From Nocardiopsis sp. TSRI0078 (GTDB lineage Bacteria > Actinomycetota > Actinomycetes > Streptosporangiales > Streptosporangiaceae), in NCBI RefSeq assembly GCF_001905145.1, contig NZ_LWLB01000035.1, positions 62,001 through 126,000 of the forward strand: DNA of 64,000 bases, given 5' to 3'. The notes beneath the pieces were generated by a model. It was given only the letters and a program-made list of their open reading frames with translations. It was not told the DNA's origin and did no database searches. Every line of letters starts with the position of its first letter. Positions within the stretch are counted from its first letter, which is position 1. The position numbers and the translations under genes are program-made. Below are positions 1-8,984 of this stretch, one piece after another.

Positions 1-1628
1 TCGCCGAAGATCACCGCGTAGGGCAGGTAGCGCGAGTACAGCTCCACGCGCTGGCCCGGGGGCGCGCTCGCCGAGCGCGGGCCCAGCAGGTAGTCGCGAA
101 AGCCCACGGTGTGCGCGTACACCGAGCTGCCCAGTGCGGTCTTGGCGGGCATGTACTGTGCCCCCGCCGTGACGGCGGCGCCCGCGATGATGACGGCCAG
201 GCCGGTGAAGGCCGCGCTGGTGAACACCGCGAGGACGCCGGTCAGGACCACGCCCGCGGCCGTCACGGCCATGCCGGCCGTGCTCCAGCGGCTGCGCACC
301 TGGTTGGGCGAGCGGGCGAACCACCTCATCCGCACCATGTCCCGGTACAGCTCCTCGCGCACCCGGTCGATGCGTGCCGGGAAGTCGGACGACGTGTGGG
401 GGGAGCCGACCTGGGACAGGCGGATCGTCCGGCGTCCCCCGAACAGGGCGTCCAGCAGCATCCACTCGTAGGCCAGGAGGGTGTCCTCGGGCGGGCCGTC
501 CAGGCGGACCAGGCGCCAGTCCACGGACGTGAAGTTCTCGTGCGGCAGCTCCTCCAGGCGGACGTAGCCGCGGACCGCCAGGTCGACCACGGCACCGGTG
601 AGGTCGGTGATGTCCACGGTCTCGTTGACGAGCGTGCCGATCTGTCCGGCGTGCACGCCGTCCGGCGGGGCGAACCTCAGCCGTCCGTGCTCGCTCTCGG
701 CCACCGGCGCCTGTTCGCCGGCCGCGGCCTCCTTGCGCAGCGCGCGCTCGTCGCGGCCCCGGACGCGGATCAGCACCGCCAGGCCGCCCAGCAGGACCAC
801 CAGCAGGAGGCCGAACACGCCGGCGGTGGCCGGGGTGACCGCGAACGCGGACGCCAGCGACCAGCGGCGGGTGAGGATGGGCTCCCCCTCGGCGGTGCCG
901 GAGGGGTAGTTGACGACGATGTCGAGCCTGTCGTCGGGGTCCATGTCGGCCTGGAGGAAGTGCGCGACCCCGGCCTCGGGACCCATGTCCGAGGCCGTGC
1001 AGTACATGGCGCTGCGGGGCTCCCCCGCCAGGCAGGAGAGCGCCTCGGGGGGCAGCGGCGCGGTGACGGTGACGTTGGTGGACTGGACGGTGTGGCTGTA
1101 GGCGCCGACCGCCCGCCACTCCATCTGGACCCCCTGGGCGACCTCGCTGACGGTTCCGCTCACCCGGTAGGTGAGCACCGCCCCCGCGGTCCCGGCGGTG
1201 GGGATGTCCGCGAAGAGGGCCCCGTTCTCCTTGCGCACGTCCACGTCGAGGGGGTCGCCGTCCAGGTCGGTGGCACGCACCCCCGTGACCTCGAACTCGC
1301 GGTCGTGGTCGGTGTCGTACAGCATCGTCTCGGTGAGGGCCCGGGTGAAGACCGCCGGGGCGCCGCCGGAGAAGGAGATGGTCTCCTCGCCGTGGAGGAT
1401 GCCCGCACGGTCGAGTTCGAGCCGGATGTCGTTGGTGATCTCCGGGTCCGAACGGTCCCCGGAGGCGGCCGTGGGGCTCCCCGGTACTGTGGGGGCCGGT
1501 GCCGCCCCCGTCGCGGCGCGGGCCTCCCCTCCCGGCCACGCGACCGCGGCCCCGGCGACCAGCGAGGACAACACGAAGACGGCCGTCGCCACCGCGACGG
1601 CCGGGCGCCAGGAGCCAACCCACCACAT
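1..1628 (-). CDS. DUF2207 family membrane protein (3' end cut by window)
   Basis: Open frame from ATG 1628 down to the window edge with no stop, so the C-terminus is missing. Residues about 8-35 form a signal/anchor segment. An extracytoplasmic beta-rich part follows with the DUF2207 look (LELDRAGILHGEETISF near the start). A membrane segment lies near residues 265-290, and a cytoplasmic part with one or two more hydrophobic segments lies near 450-490. DUF2207 proteins are widespread predicted membrane proteins without a settled function. The gene is divergent from the zinc peptidase at 1716, so the 87-bp gap should hold both promoters. Family call is from memory of the fold pattern; function unknown. 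Confidence 0.8.
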   Translation of the reverse strand, partial: MWWVGSWRPAVAVATAVFVLSSLVAGAAVAWPGGEARAATGAAPAPTVPGSPTAASGDRSDPEITNDIRLELDRAGILHGEETISFSGGAPAVFTRALTETMLYDTDHDREFEVTGVRATDLDGDPLDVDVRKENGALFADIPTAGTAGAVLTYRVSGTVSEVAQGVQMEWRAVGAYSHTVQSTNVTVTAPLPPEALSCLAGEPRSAMYCTASDMGPEAGVAHFLQADMDPDDRLDIVVNYPSGTAEGEPILTRRWSLASAFAVTPATAGVFGLLLVVLLGGLAVLIRVRGRDERALRKEAAAGEQAPVAESEHGRLRFAPPDGVHAGQIGTLVNETVDITDLTGAVVDLAVRGYVRLEELPHENFTSVDWRLVRLDGPPEDTLLAYEWMLLDALFGGRRTIRLSQVGSPHTSSDFPARIDRVREELYRDMVRMRWFARSPNQVRSRWSTAGMAVTAAGVVLTGVLAVFTSAAFTGLAVIIAGAAVTAGAQYMPAKTALGSSVYAHTVGFRDYLLGPRSASAPPGQRVELYSRYLPYAVIFG

Positions 1629-1715
1629 GACGCGAGAGCCTATCCGGTCCCCCGGTGTACCTTCCCTCCAGGGCACGGCGTCCGACGTCGTGCCCCGGCT
1701 CCGCGGGGAGCCGCC

Positions 1716-2684
1716 GTGCTGAGGCGCGGGCCCGCCGCGGGCCCCGACTTCTGGTCCGAGCACCCCGGGTTCCTCCAGCGGATGGGCATCGGGGTGTCGC
1801 TCACGCTGGGCACGGGCCTGGCCGCGGCGGGGTTCACCGCCTTCCTCACGATCTCGGCCCTGCTGCCGTCGTCGAACGCGTGGTCGCACCCCGCGTCGCT
1901 CCCGGTCGCCGAGGCGGACGAGGAGGCGGGCCGGACGGCGGACGGGGCGTCGGCGGGGCGGCCGGTGGCCGGGACCGGCGAGGGCGACCTGCTCGGCGGC
2001 AACCTGCTGTACCGGATCGGCGAACTCGGCGAGGTGACCTGCGAGGCGCCCGTGCTGGACGAGGAGGACCCCGCGTCGGTGGAGGCCTTCGTCCATGAGA
2101 TCGCCGACTGCCTGGACCGGGCGTGGGGCTCCTACTTCGAGGCCGCGGGGATGGAGTTCACCGCTCCCAACCGGGTGTACTGGTACGCCGCCGGGCACAG
2201 CCCGTGCGGGGCGTTCCCCACCGAGGGCACCGCGGCCTTCTACTGCCAGGCCAACCAGGGCCTGTACCTGGGGGTGAGGGACATCGTGGCGGCCTCGGCG
2301 GGCAGCGACAGGCCCGAGGCGTACACGTTCCTGCTCAGCCACGAGTACGGGCACCACGTGCAGGGGCAGTCGCGCATCCTCGCCGAGTTCCACAGTGCGC
2401 GCGCGGGTGTGGACCAGGAGGAGGCCGACGAGCTGACCAGGCGAAACGAACTCCAGGCCAATTGTTTGGGAGGGGTTTTCCTGGGTTCCTCGAGTCAGTC
2501 ACTGGGGTTCGGCGGGTCCGAACGGGAGAATATCCTCGACGACGTCGAACTCCGCGCCGACCGGGGAGACGAGCACACCCACGGTTCGGTGGGGAACAGC
2601 CGCCTGTGGACGGCGCACGGCATGGACCGTGTGGATCCGGCGGCGTGCAACACGTGGAACGCCCCCGAGGAGCTGGTGCGGTGA
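1716..2684 (+). CDS. Neutral zinc metallopeptidase (YpfJ/Zn_peptidase family), copy 1
   Basis: Predicted 322-residue membrane-anchored zinc protease of the neutral zinc metallopeptidase family (PF04228). Residues about 25-50 are a membrane anchor and the rest should be outside. HEYGHH at residues 209-214 is the HExxH zinc site, and Glu245 in NELQANC is the likely third ligand. Conserved cysteines (NCLGG, ACNTWN) suggest disulfides. GTG 1716 was chosen because GGGGAG lies 5-6 bases upstream; the frame is open much further back but that part reads as antisense of the DUF2207 gene. It is followed 75 bp later by a paralogue in the same direction. Substrate unknown. Confidence 0.85.
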   Translation: MLRRGPAAGPDFWSEHPGFLQRMGIGVSLTLGTGLAAAGFTAFLTISALLPSSNAWSHPASLPVAEADEEAGRTADGASAGRPVAGTGEGDLLGGNLLYRIGELGEVTCEAPVLDEEDPASVEAFVHEIADCLDRAWGSYFEAAGMEFTAPNRVYWYAAGHSPCGAFPTEGTAAFYCQANQGLYLGVRDIVAASAGSDRPEAYTFLLSHEYGHHVQGQSRILAEFHSARAGVDQEEADELTRRNELQANCLGGVFLGSSSQSLGFGGSERENILDDVELRADRGDEHTHGSVGNSRLWTAHGMDRVDPAACNTWNAPEELVR

Positions 2685-2759
2685 CGCGTCGGCGGGGGCA
2701 CGGGCAGGAACCGGTCCGTACGGCCCGGTGGACGGTGACGACAGGGCGGGCGGACAGGG

Positions 2760-3758
2760 GTGTACGCAGGGTTCGGTGATTCGCCGGCGTCCGCGGCGCG
2801 CCGCGCCGACCGGCGGGCGTCCGGTCTGGTGACCGCTCTCGTGGTGGTACTGCTGGCGCTGGCGCTGCTGTCGTGGACCACGGCCGGTGACGAGGAACCC
2901 CGGCCCGACGCGTCCGCCGACGGCACCGGCGCGGTCCCCGACTCCGACGACAAGCCCGGCCAGGACCCCTCGGGGTGGACCGGGGACGGGGGTCGGACGG
3001 GGCTGTCGGAGCGGTTCGGGCAGCGGGAGCGCCCCTCGGGGCACGCGGCGCTGGTCGACAACCCCCTGTACGGGACCGGGCGGCTGAGCCCGCGGCCGTG
3101 CCCGGTGGCCGAGCCGGACGTCGACGAGGCGGAGTCGATGGAGGCGTTCCTGAACTCGGTCGCGGACTGCCTGGACGACGCCTGGCGCACCCAGTTCGCC
3201 CGTGCGGGGCTCCCCTTCGCCCCTCCGGAGCGGGTGTTCTGGGAGGAGCCCGGGGTGAGCCCGTGCCGCTCGTACCCGTCGCGGGCCGGCGCGTTCTACT
3301 GCCGGGCGAGCGCCAGCATCTACATCGGCACCTCGGACGTGGTGGAGAAGTGGAACGGCGCCACCCGCAGCGTGGTGTACGCCTCCCTGCTGGCCCACGA
3401 GTACGGCCACCACGTGCAGGGGGAGTCGGGCCTGCTGGAGTACTACCACGAGCAGCGCGAGCTGAGGGAGGACCCCCTGGAGCGCAACTCGTGGACGCGC
3501 CGCAGCGAACTGCAGGCGAACTGCCTGGCCGGGGCTTTCCTGGGGTCGGTCCGGGTGAGCTATCCGCTGGACGACGGCGACCTGGCGGCCCTGTTGACGG
3601 ACGCGGCGGCCACCGCCGACCGCGAGGACAGCCCGCCGGAGGACCGCACGCACGGCTCGGCGGACAACAGCGTCAGGTGGACCCGGAAGGGCTGGGAGGA
3701 GCAGACGCCGGGGGCGTGCAACACCTGGGACGTGCCGGACGAGTCCCTCGTGCACTAG
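2760..3758 (+). CDS. Neutral zinc metallopeptidase (YpfJ/Zn_peptidase family), copy 2
   Basis: Paralogue of the gene at 1716, 332 residues. An N-terminal membrane segment (about residues 22-41, LVTALVVVLLALALLSW) is followed by a low-complexity linker rich in Asp, Gly and Pro. HEYGHH at 213-218 and Glu250 in SELQANC give the zinc site. The ending ACNTWDVPDE parallels ACNTWNAPEE of copy 1, so this is a tandem duplication that has diverged well outside the active site. Start GTG 2760 has GGACAGGG just upstream. Probably co-transcribed with copy 1. Substrate unknown. Confidence 0.87.
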   Translation: MYAGFGDSPASAARRADRRASGLVTALVVVLLALALLSWTTAGDEEPRPDASADGTGAVPDSDDKPGQDPSGWTGDGGRTGLSERFGQRERPSGHAALVDNPLYGTGRLSPRPCPVAEPDVDEAESMEAFLNSVADCLDDAWRTQFARAGLPFAPPERVFWEEPGVSPCRSYPSRAGAFYCRASASIYIGTSDVVEKWNGATRSVVYASLLAHEYGHHVQGESGLLEYYHEQRELREDPLERNSWTRRSELQANCLAGAFLGSVRVSYPLDDGDLAALLTDAAATADREDSPPEDRTHGSADNSVRWTRKGWEEQTPGACNTWDVPDESLVH

Positions 3759-3961
3759 GCCCTCCGGCCCGCCCCTCGACCACGCTGCGGACGGGGACCG
3801 GGCCGCACGCCCTGAGCACCCGGCGCGCCCACATCCCCGGTGGCGCTTCCCCGCGCGCTTTCCCGCGGCCGGGCGGCGCCGTGGGAAGGGCCCCGTCGGC
3901 GTCCTCCACAGGTTCGGTGGAGTGCTGCCGTCCGGACACCCAGCGTGGCAGGATGCTTGAT

Positions 3962-6409
3962 ATGTCGGACCTCGCCGCATCCCCCAACCCGTACGAGCCT
4001 GACCCGACCGCCCCCGTCCCCCGCTCCCCCGAGACCTCCGCCGTCCCGCCCGAGCGCGCGGGTCCCACGCGTGAGCGCGTGGAGTTGCGCGTGCACGGTG
4101 TCAGCGGCGGGCAGGCCGAGGAACTGCTGGACGTGGAACCCGCCATGCGGGTGGGCGGCGACCGGTTGGCGGGGTTCTTCCGGTGGCGCCGCGAGCCCGA
4201 CACCGAGACCGTCCCGGGCGTACGCCGGGAGATCTTCGCCTGGGGCAACCTCACCTCCGGGAGCTCCTCCCGGGCGTTCTGGCTGCTGCTGTTGCCGTTC
4301 ATGCTGGTCAACGTGGCGTACTGGATGCGGCCGGGCCGGATGGACCGCGACCCGACGGGGGCGCGGAGGCTGGCCAACAACACCTACGGCGCGGGCGTAC
4401 GGCTGCTGGCGCTGTCCCTGACCGTGCTCATCACCCTGGCCGCGGCCGGGTTCGGCATGGACCTGGTGGCCTGGCAGTGCGCCGCCGGGCAGGGTGAGGC
4501 GTGCGTGCGGGCACGCCCGTGGCTGGCGTTCCTGGGCTCGCCCTCCTCCCCGCTGTCCGCGCCGGGCCCGGCCCTGGTGGTGGGCGCGGTGCTGCCGGTG
4601 GCCGTGGTCGTGGTGCTGTGGCGGCTCTCCCGGCGCACCGCCGCCGACTACGAGGTCGTGTCCAGCTCGGTGCCGCCCCGGCCCAGCGCGGCCGCCCCGC
4701 TGAGCCACGCCGACTTCTGGCGCAACAGCGAGACCATGGCACGGCTGCGGTCGGCACACATCTCGGTGGCCCTCGGCACGGTCGCCGCGCTGCTGCTCCT
4801 GCCCGCGCTCCGGCACGACCTGGCGCCGGCGGTGGAGGGCCTTCCCGCCGGGCCCGGCCCCTGGGTCGCCGGCACGGTGCTGGCGGTACTGCTCGCGGTG
4901 GTGGCCGCGGCGAGCACGCTGAGCGTCCTGGTCCCGGGCGCGGACCCCCGCTGGAACGCTCGGGCCGACCGGCTCTGCCGCCTGCTGCGCGACGCCACCC
5001 TGGTCCTGGGGCCGGCGGTGGTCGCGTACACGCTGTGGCCCCGCCCGGAGTGGACGGCCTCCGGACGGCTGCCCGGCGGCGGGGCGATGCTCAACACCCT
5101 GTTCGCGGTCCAGGTGACCCTGGTGCTGGTGATGCTGGCGGCGGCACTGGTGCTGTTCGCCTCCGACCGGGCCCACGACGACACGGCGATGCTCGGCGTG
5201 GCGGGGCCGGCCACGGCCGCCTTGGGCGCCCTGCTGGGCGGTGGCTTCTCGGCCGCGCTCGTCTACCAGGGCTCACTGCTGCTGAGCGGCTGCGGCTCCC
5301 TGGCCACGCCGGAGGTGGACTGCCTGCCCCTGTCGGTGCCGACCGCCTACTCGTGGCTCCAGCTGGCCTTCGCCCTGGAGGCGGCCATCGCGCTGGCCGT
5401 GGTGATGGTGCTCGCCCTGAGGCTGCGCCGCGGCACCCGGGCACACCTGACGGGGGTCACCGAGGACTACGCGCGCAGCGTGCGCGACCGCCGGACCTGG
5501 CACATCGCCCACGCGCGGGCGTCGGGCCGGATGACCGAGGTCCTGCCGTCCGTGCTGGGGGCGTTCCTGCTCCCGGTGGTGGCGCTGGGCGCGCTCGCGC
5601 TGTACTCGGCGCTCTCGGACGACCTGGCGGCCGGTCCGGCGGCCGCGGCGACGGCCGCGTCCAGCGCGCCCCACGAGGTGCGGGAGGCCGCCCAGGGGGT
5701 GGTGTCGGGGCTGACCGGCGTCGGATCGCTGCTGGGCGGCGCCGCTCTGGTGGCGCTGGTGTGGATCGGGCGCAGCGCCTACCGCGACCGGCCCACGCGG
5801 CAGGCGGTCGGGGCGCTGTGGGACGTGGGCACGTTCTGGCCCAGAGTGGCGCACCCGCTGGCGCCGCCGTCCTACGCGGAGCGGGCGGTGCCGCAGCTGT
5901 CCGCCCGGGTGGCCCTGATGTGCCGGGAGGGCACGGACGTGGTGCTGTCGGGGCACTCACAGGGCTCGGTGCTGGCGGCGGCCACGGTGTGGCAGCTGCC
6001 CACCGACTGCCTGGGCCGCATCGCGCTGCTCACCCACGGCTCGCCGCTGGACCGCCTGTACGCCCGCTACTTCCCCGCCTACTTCGGTCCGGGGCCGTTC
6101 GCCGACCTGCGGGAGCGGGTGTCGGCGTGGCGCAACCTGTGGCGGGTCACCGACGCGATCGCCGGGCCGGTGCGGATGCGCGCCCCCTCCGGCGGGCCGG
6201 GTGCCCTGCTCACCGTGGAGCAGGCCGAACCTCTGCCGGACCCGCGCTCGTACGACGCACCGCCGGGCGAGGCAAGACGGCCGGAGGTCCTGGGCCACTC
6301 CCACTACACGGGTGATCCCGCCTACGCCGCCGCGCTCCGGCGGGTGCTGGGGGCCATAGAGGAGGCGGAGGCGCCCCGTGAGGGCGCCGTCGGGGGGTGT
6401 TCTCCGTGA
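3962..6409 (+). CDS. Large polytopic membrane protein with C-terminal alpha/beta-hydrolase-like domain
   Basis: 815 residues from ATG 3962 (AGGA about 8 bases upstream; ATG 3953 in frame is an alternative). The N-terminus has a short soluble motif (VELRVHGVSGG), then many hydrophobic segments from about residue 100 to 610. The C-terminal 180 residues contain SGHSQGS with Ser near 666, the nucleophile elbow of lipases and serine hydrolases, followed by LLTHGSPLDRLYARYFPAYFG. The N-terminal HGVSGG could be an oxyanion-hole-type HG segment of the same fold, split by the membrane insert; this is inference. Similar proteins are annotated only as membrane proteins in actinomycetes. Substrate unknown. 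Confidence 0.8.
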   Translation: MSDLAASPNPYEPDPTAPVPRSPETSAVPPERAGPTRERVELRVHGVSGGQAEELLDVEPAMRVGGDRLAGFFRWRREPDTETVPGVRREIFAWGNLTSGSSSRAFWLLLLPFMLVNVAYWMRPGRMDRDPTGARRLANNTYGAGVRLLALSLTVLITLAAAGFGMDLVAWQCAAGQGEACVRARPWLAFLGSPSSPLSAPGPALVVGAVLPVAVVVVLWRLSRRTAADYEVVSSSVPPRPSAAAPLSHADFWRNSETMARLRSAHISVALGTVAALLLLPALRHDLAPAVEGLPAGPGPWVAGTVLAVLLAVVAAASTLSVLVPGADPRWNARADRLCRLLRDATLVLGPAVVAYTLWPRPEWTASGRLPGGGAMLNTLFAVQVTLVLVMLAAALVLFASDRAHDDTAMLGVAGPATAALGALLGGGFSAALVYQGSLLLSGCGSLATPEVDCLPLSVPTAYSWLQLAFALEAAIALAVVMVLALRLRRGTRAHLTGVTEDYARSVRDRRTWHIAHARASGRMTEVLPSVLGAFLLPVVALGALALYSALSDDLAAGPAAAATAASSAPHEVREAAQGVVSGLTGVGSLLGGAALVALVWIGRSAYRDRPTRQAVGALWDVGTFWPRVAHPLAPPSYAERAVPQLSARVALMCREGTDVVLSGHSQGSVLAAATVWQLPTDCLGRIALLTHGSPLDRLYARYFPAYFGPGPFADLRERVSAWRNLWRVTDAIAGPVRMRAPSGGPGALLTVEQAEPLPDPRSYDAPPGEARRPEVLGHSHYTGDPAYAAALRRVLGAIEEAEAPREGAVGGCSP

Positions 6410-6419
6410 GGCGGATGCG

Positions 6420-6728
6420 CTACCAGGGGCCGTAGGGACCGCTGTTGTTGCTGCCTCCGGTGCCCTTGACCGCCGGGCGCACGTCGAGCAGGAAGACGAG
6501 GGTGGCGACCAGGCCGAGGATGACGAACATCCCCCTGCCGGAGAACACCGCCAGCAGGGACAGGGCGGTGGCCACGCCGGTGAGGACGACCCACAGCTTC
6601 TTGGTCTGCTTGTCCATCAGCTCGAACGCCGCGGCCGGTGTACGGATCGCCTCGATCAGGGCGTACAGGCTGGCCACGAAGGTGACCAGGTAGATGGCCT
6701 TCCAGATCAGGTAGAACAAAACGCACAC
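6420..6728 (-). CDS. DUF2516 family small membrane protein
   Basis: 102 residues with three hydrophobic segments (about 4-24, 45-62 and 66-85) and a Gly/Asn/Pro-rich tail ending GPYGPW. Matches the DUF2516 family of small actinobacterial membrane proteins, function unknown. It ends 10 bp from the convergent end of the 815-residue membrane protein, leaving no room for separate terminators. Confidence 0.8.
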   Translation of the reverse strand: MCVLFYLIWKAIYLVTFVASLYALIEAIRTPAAAFELMDKQTKKLWVVLTGVATALSLLAVFSGRGMFVILGLVATLVFLLDVRPAVKGTGGSNNSGPYGPW

Positions 6729-6902
6729 TCCCGAGGACGTTCAGAGCGGGGGGTCCGCCCGCTCTCCCACCGTAAACGGACCGGCGGCGCCGATCGTGCC
6801 CGCCGAGGCACGTCTCACACGCGCCGTCGGGCCGGGGAGGCGGGCGGGCCACGCGGGCCGTCCCGGGGCCGGAGGGCGGCCGGTCGCCACCGGCCGGAGA
6901 GG

Positions 6903-7847
6903 TCAGAGAGGGATGTGCCAGAGGCAGGTGACCGTCGCCAGGAGGAACGCGGACGCGCCCATGATGAAGGCGCCCGTGTGGTACGGGAGTTCGTCGTCGG
7001 GGCGCAGGAGGCGGTTGACGCGCCGCATCACCCCGGGCTCGGCCTCGGGGACGGCGGCCATCGCACCGGCGGGCACCGGGGCCGGTCCCGCGGCGCCGAA
7101 GCGCAGCAGCGCCATGGCCAGCTCGCGCGAGGAGCTCTTGCGGCGGGCCTGGTCGTCGGCGCACATCTCGATGAGCAGCGCGACGCTCTCGTAGTAGGTG
7201 CGCACCAGGCGCACCCGCGGGAAGGCGCGCTTGAGCGAGGAGAAGGGCAGCAGCACGAGGTCGTGGCGCTGGCGCAGGTGCGCGCGCTCGTGGGCCAGGA
7301 CGGCGGCCAGCTCGCGGTTGTCGAGGACCGCGAGGGCTCCCGCGCTGATGACCACCTGCGAGCGGAGCACGCCCGGGAGGCAGTACGCGGCGGCCGCCGG
7401 GTGGTCGACCACGCGGGCGCCGGGGACGTCGGGGTGGTCGCTGGCGACGAGTTCGAGGAGGTCGTAGTGGCGCCGGCGGACGCGGACCACGTGGACGAAG
7501 GAGGAGACCAGCCCGCAGAAGAGCACGAGGGTCAGCACGACCGCCAGGACCACGGCCGCGATGTGGGTGATGCCCTCGAAGCCCTGGGAGAGCTCGGCGA
7601 GGAGCAGTTCGCCGGTGACGATGTCGGTGGCCAGGGCCATGGAGCCCCCGGCCGCGCCGAGCTGGTAGGAGGAGAGTCCGAAGGCCAGCAGCGCGCCGAT
7701 GGTGGACACACCCCAGGCCAGTCCCAGGGCCTGCCAGGTGATCACGGCGGTGTAGGGGCCCCTGGAGGGCCACTCGGCCCGGTGGAGGGCCTCCATTGCG
7801 ATGAGGCAGCAGACCGCGACGAAGGTGAGAAGGGCGGCACTGACCAT
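6903..7847 (-). CDS. M56 family (BlaR1/MecR1-like) membrane metallopeptidase
   Basis: 314 residues. Hydrophobic segments lie near 4-20, 33-60, 85-110 and at the C-terminus (about 285-310). HERAH at residues 186-190 is the HExxH-type zinc site, in the M56 context LAAVLAHERAHLRQRHD. Unlike staphylococcal BlaR1 there is no penicillin-binding sensor domain, so the inducing signal is not evident. It starts 5 bp after the BlaI-type repressor gene, and the two form a repressor/protease pair. The usual model is that the membrane protease, directly or indirectly, inactivates the repressor; whether it does so here is inferred. Confidence 0.88.
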   Translation of the reverse strand: MVSAALLTFVAVCCLIAMEALHRAEWPSRGPYTAVITWQALGLAWGVSTIGALLAFGLSSYQLGAAGGSMALATDIVTGELLLAELSQGFEGITHIAAVVLAVVLTLVLFCGLVSSFVHVVRVRRRHYDLLELVASDHPDVPGARVVDHPAAAAYCLPGVLRSQVVISAGALAVLDNRELAAVLAHERAHLRQRHDLVLLPFSSLKRAFPRVRLVRTYYESVALLIEMCADDQARRKSSSRELAMALLRFGAAGPAPVPAGAMAAVPEAEPGVMRRVNRLLRPDDELPYHTGAFIMGASAFLLATVTCLWHIPL

Positions 7848-7852
7848 ACGGA

Positions 7853-8215
7853 CTAGTTCCTTGGCTGCTCGGTTTCCGCGAGTGCGCGCCGAAGCGCGTC
7901 AGCCTGCTCGCCGTCCATGGACTGGACGAAGGCGGCCAGGGCGGCGTCGCGGTCTCCTGTCTGTCCGAGCGCGTCGAACATCAACTCGGAGACGTATGCC
8001 TCGCGGCTGGCTGCCGGACGGTAACGCCACGCACGACCCTCACGTGCCCGGGTGACGACCTTCTTCTTGGCGAGCCTGTCGAGCACGGTCATGACGGTCG
8101 TGTGCGCCAGGTCGCGTTCGGCGAGAGCCTTACCGACCTCACGAACCGTCATTGGTTCGTTCCGTGCCCACAGTACATCCATCACCGCGCGTTCGAGTTC
8201 GCCAAGCCGATTCAT
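7853..8215 (-). CDS. BlaI/MecI/CopY family transcriptional repressor
   Basis: 120 residues. The winged helix occupies residues 1-80 (LGELERAVMDVLWARNEPMTV at the start, then LAHTTVMTVLDRLAKK as the recognition region), and the rest is the dimerisation helix region. Members bind short dyads near their own promoters and are removed by proteolysis. A dyad lies 23-41 bp upstream of its ATG (8238-8256). Co-transcribed with the M56 protease. Actinobacterial members regulate beta-lactam, redox or respiratory genes; no such target is next to this pair. Confidence 0.92.
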   Translation of the reverse strand: MNRLGELERAVMDVLWARNEPMTVREVGKALAERDLAHTTVMTVLDRLAKKKVVTRAREGRAWRYRPAASREAYVSELMFDALGQTGDRDAALAAFVQSMDGEQADALRRALAETEQPRN

Positions 8216-8237
8216 GCCTGTGAGTCTACTGGGGGTC

Positions 8238-8256
8238 GTACTACCCGTTGTCGTAC
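8238..8256. promoter_or_regulatory. Candidate BlaI operator upstream of the blaI-type gene
   Basis: GTACTAC (8238-8244), five bases, then GTCGTAC (8250-8256), an inverted repeat with one mismatch. It is flanked by GGGGG (8231-8235) and CCCCC (8256-8260), which extend the symmetry. It resembles the TACTACA/TGTAGTA half sites known for BlaI family operators and sits just upstream of the repressor start, as expected for autoregulation. It could also act on the divergent macrodomain gene. Confidence 0.6.
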
Positions 8257-8407
8257 CCCCAGGTTAAATCCTCATCACCTGCGGGACAAGGGATTGCGCC
8301 CTCACAGCCAGAGGGGATCCACGCGGCGAACCGGCCGTCCCGGAGGCTGGACTCCCCCGCGCCCGTGGTCGATACTGCCCACCGAGCACCGGAAGGAAGC
8401 ACCGCCC

Positions 8408-8938
8408 ATGGCCTCTCCGAACCACTCCCGGATCTCCGTCGTCCGGGGCGACATCACCGAGCAGAGCGTCGACGCGATCGTCAACGCCGCCAACAGCTCC
8501 CTCCTGGGCGGCGGCGGGGTGGACGGCGCCATCCACCGCAGGGGCGGCACGTCCATCCTGGAGGAGTGCCGCCGGCTGCGCGCCGGGCACTACGGGGGCG
8601 GCCTGCCCGTCGGGAACGCGGTGGCGACCACGGCCGGCCGGCTGCCCGCCCGGTGGGTGATCCACACCGTCGGCCCGGTCCACAGCACCACCGAGGACCG
8701 CAGCGCGCTGCTCGTCTCCTGCTACGGCGAGTCCCTGAGGGTCGCCCATGAGCTGGGCGCGGAGTCGATCGCCTTCCCCGCGATCTCCGCGGGCGCCTAC
8801 AGGTGGCCGGTCGAGGACGCGGCGCGCATCGCCGCCTGGGCGATCCACTCGGCCCGGGTCCGCGTACCGGAGATCCGCATGGTCCTGTTCGACGACACCG
8901 CGTTCCGGGCCTTCCAGGCGGCCTTCGCCCCCCGCTGA
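8408..8938 (+). CDS. Macrodomain protein (O-acetyl-ADP-ribose deacetylase-like)
   Basis: 176 residues, essentially one macrodomain of the YmdB/MacroD type. The ADP-ribose-binding signature NAANSSLLGGGGVDGAI lies near residues 26-42, followed by GGLPVGNAVATTAG, VIHTVGP and AFPAISAGAYRWP, all in family order. Members bind ADP-ribose and often hydrolyse O-acetyl-ADP-ribose or mono-ADP-ribosyl groups; the cytoplasm is the expected site. ATG 8408 follows GGAAGGAAG at the usual distance. Single gene between the divergent BlaI pair and the convergent photolyase remnant. Confidence 0.92.
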   Translation: MASPNHSRISVVRGDITEQSVDAIVNAANSSLLGGGGVDGAIHRRGGTSILEECRRLRAGHYGGGLPVGNAVATTAGRLPARWVIHTVGPVHSTTEDRSALLVSCYGESLRVAHELGAESIAFPAISAGAYRWPVEDAARIAAWAIHSARVRVPEIRMVLFDDTAFRAFQAAFAPR

Positions 8939-8984
8939 TCCGGCCGCGTTCCCATGTGCCCGGGAGGGCCCGCCGCGCCCGGCC

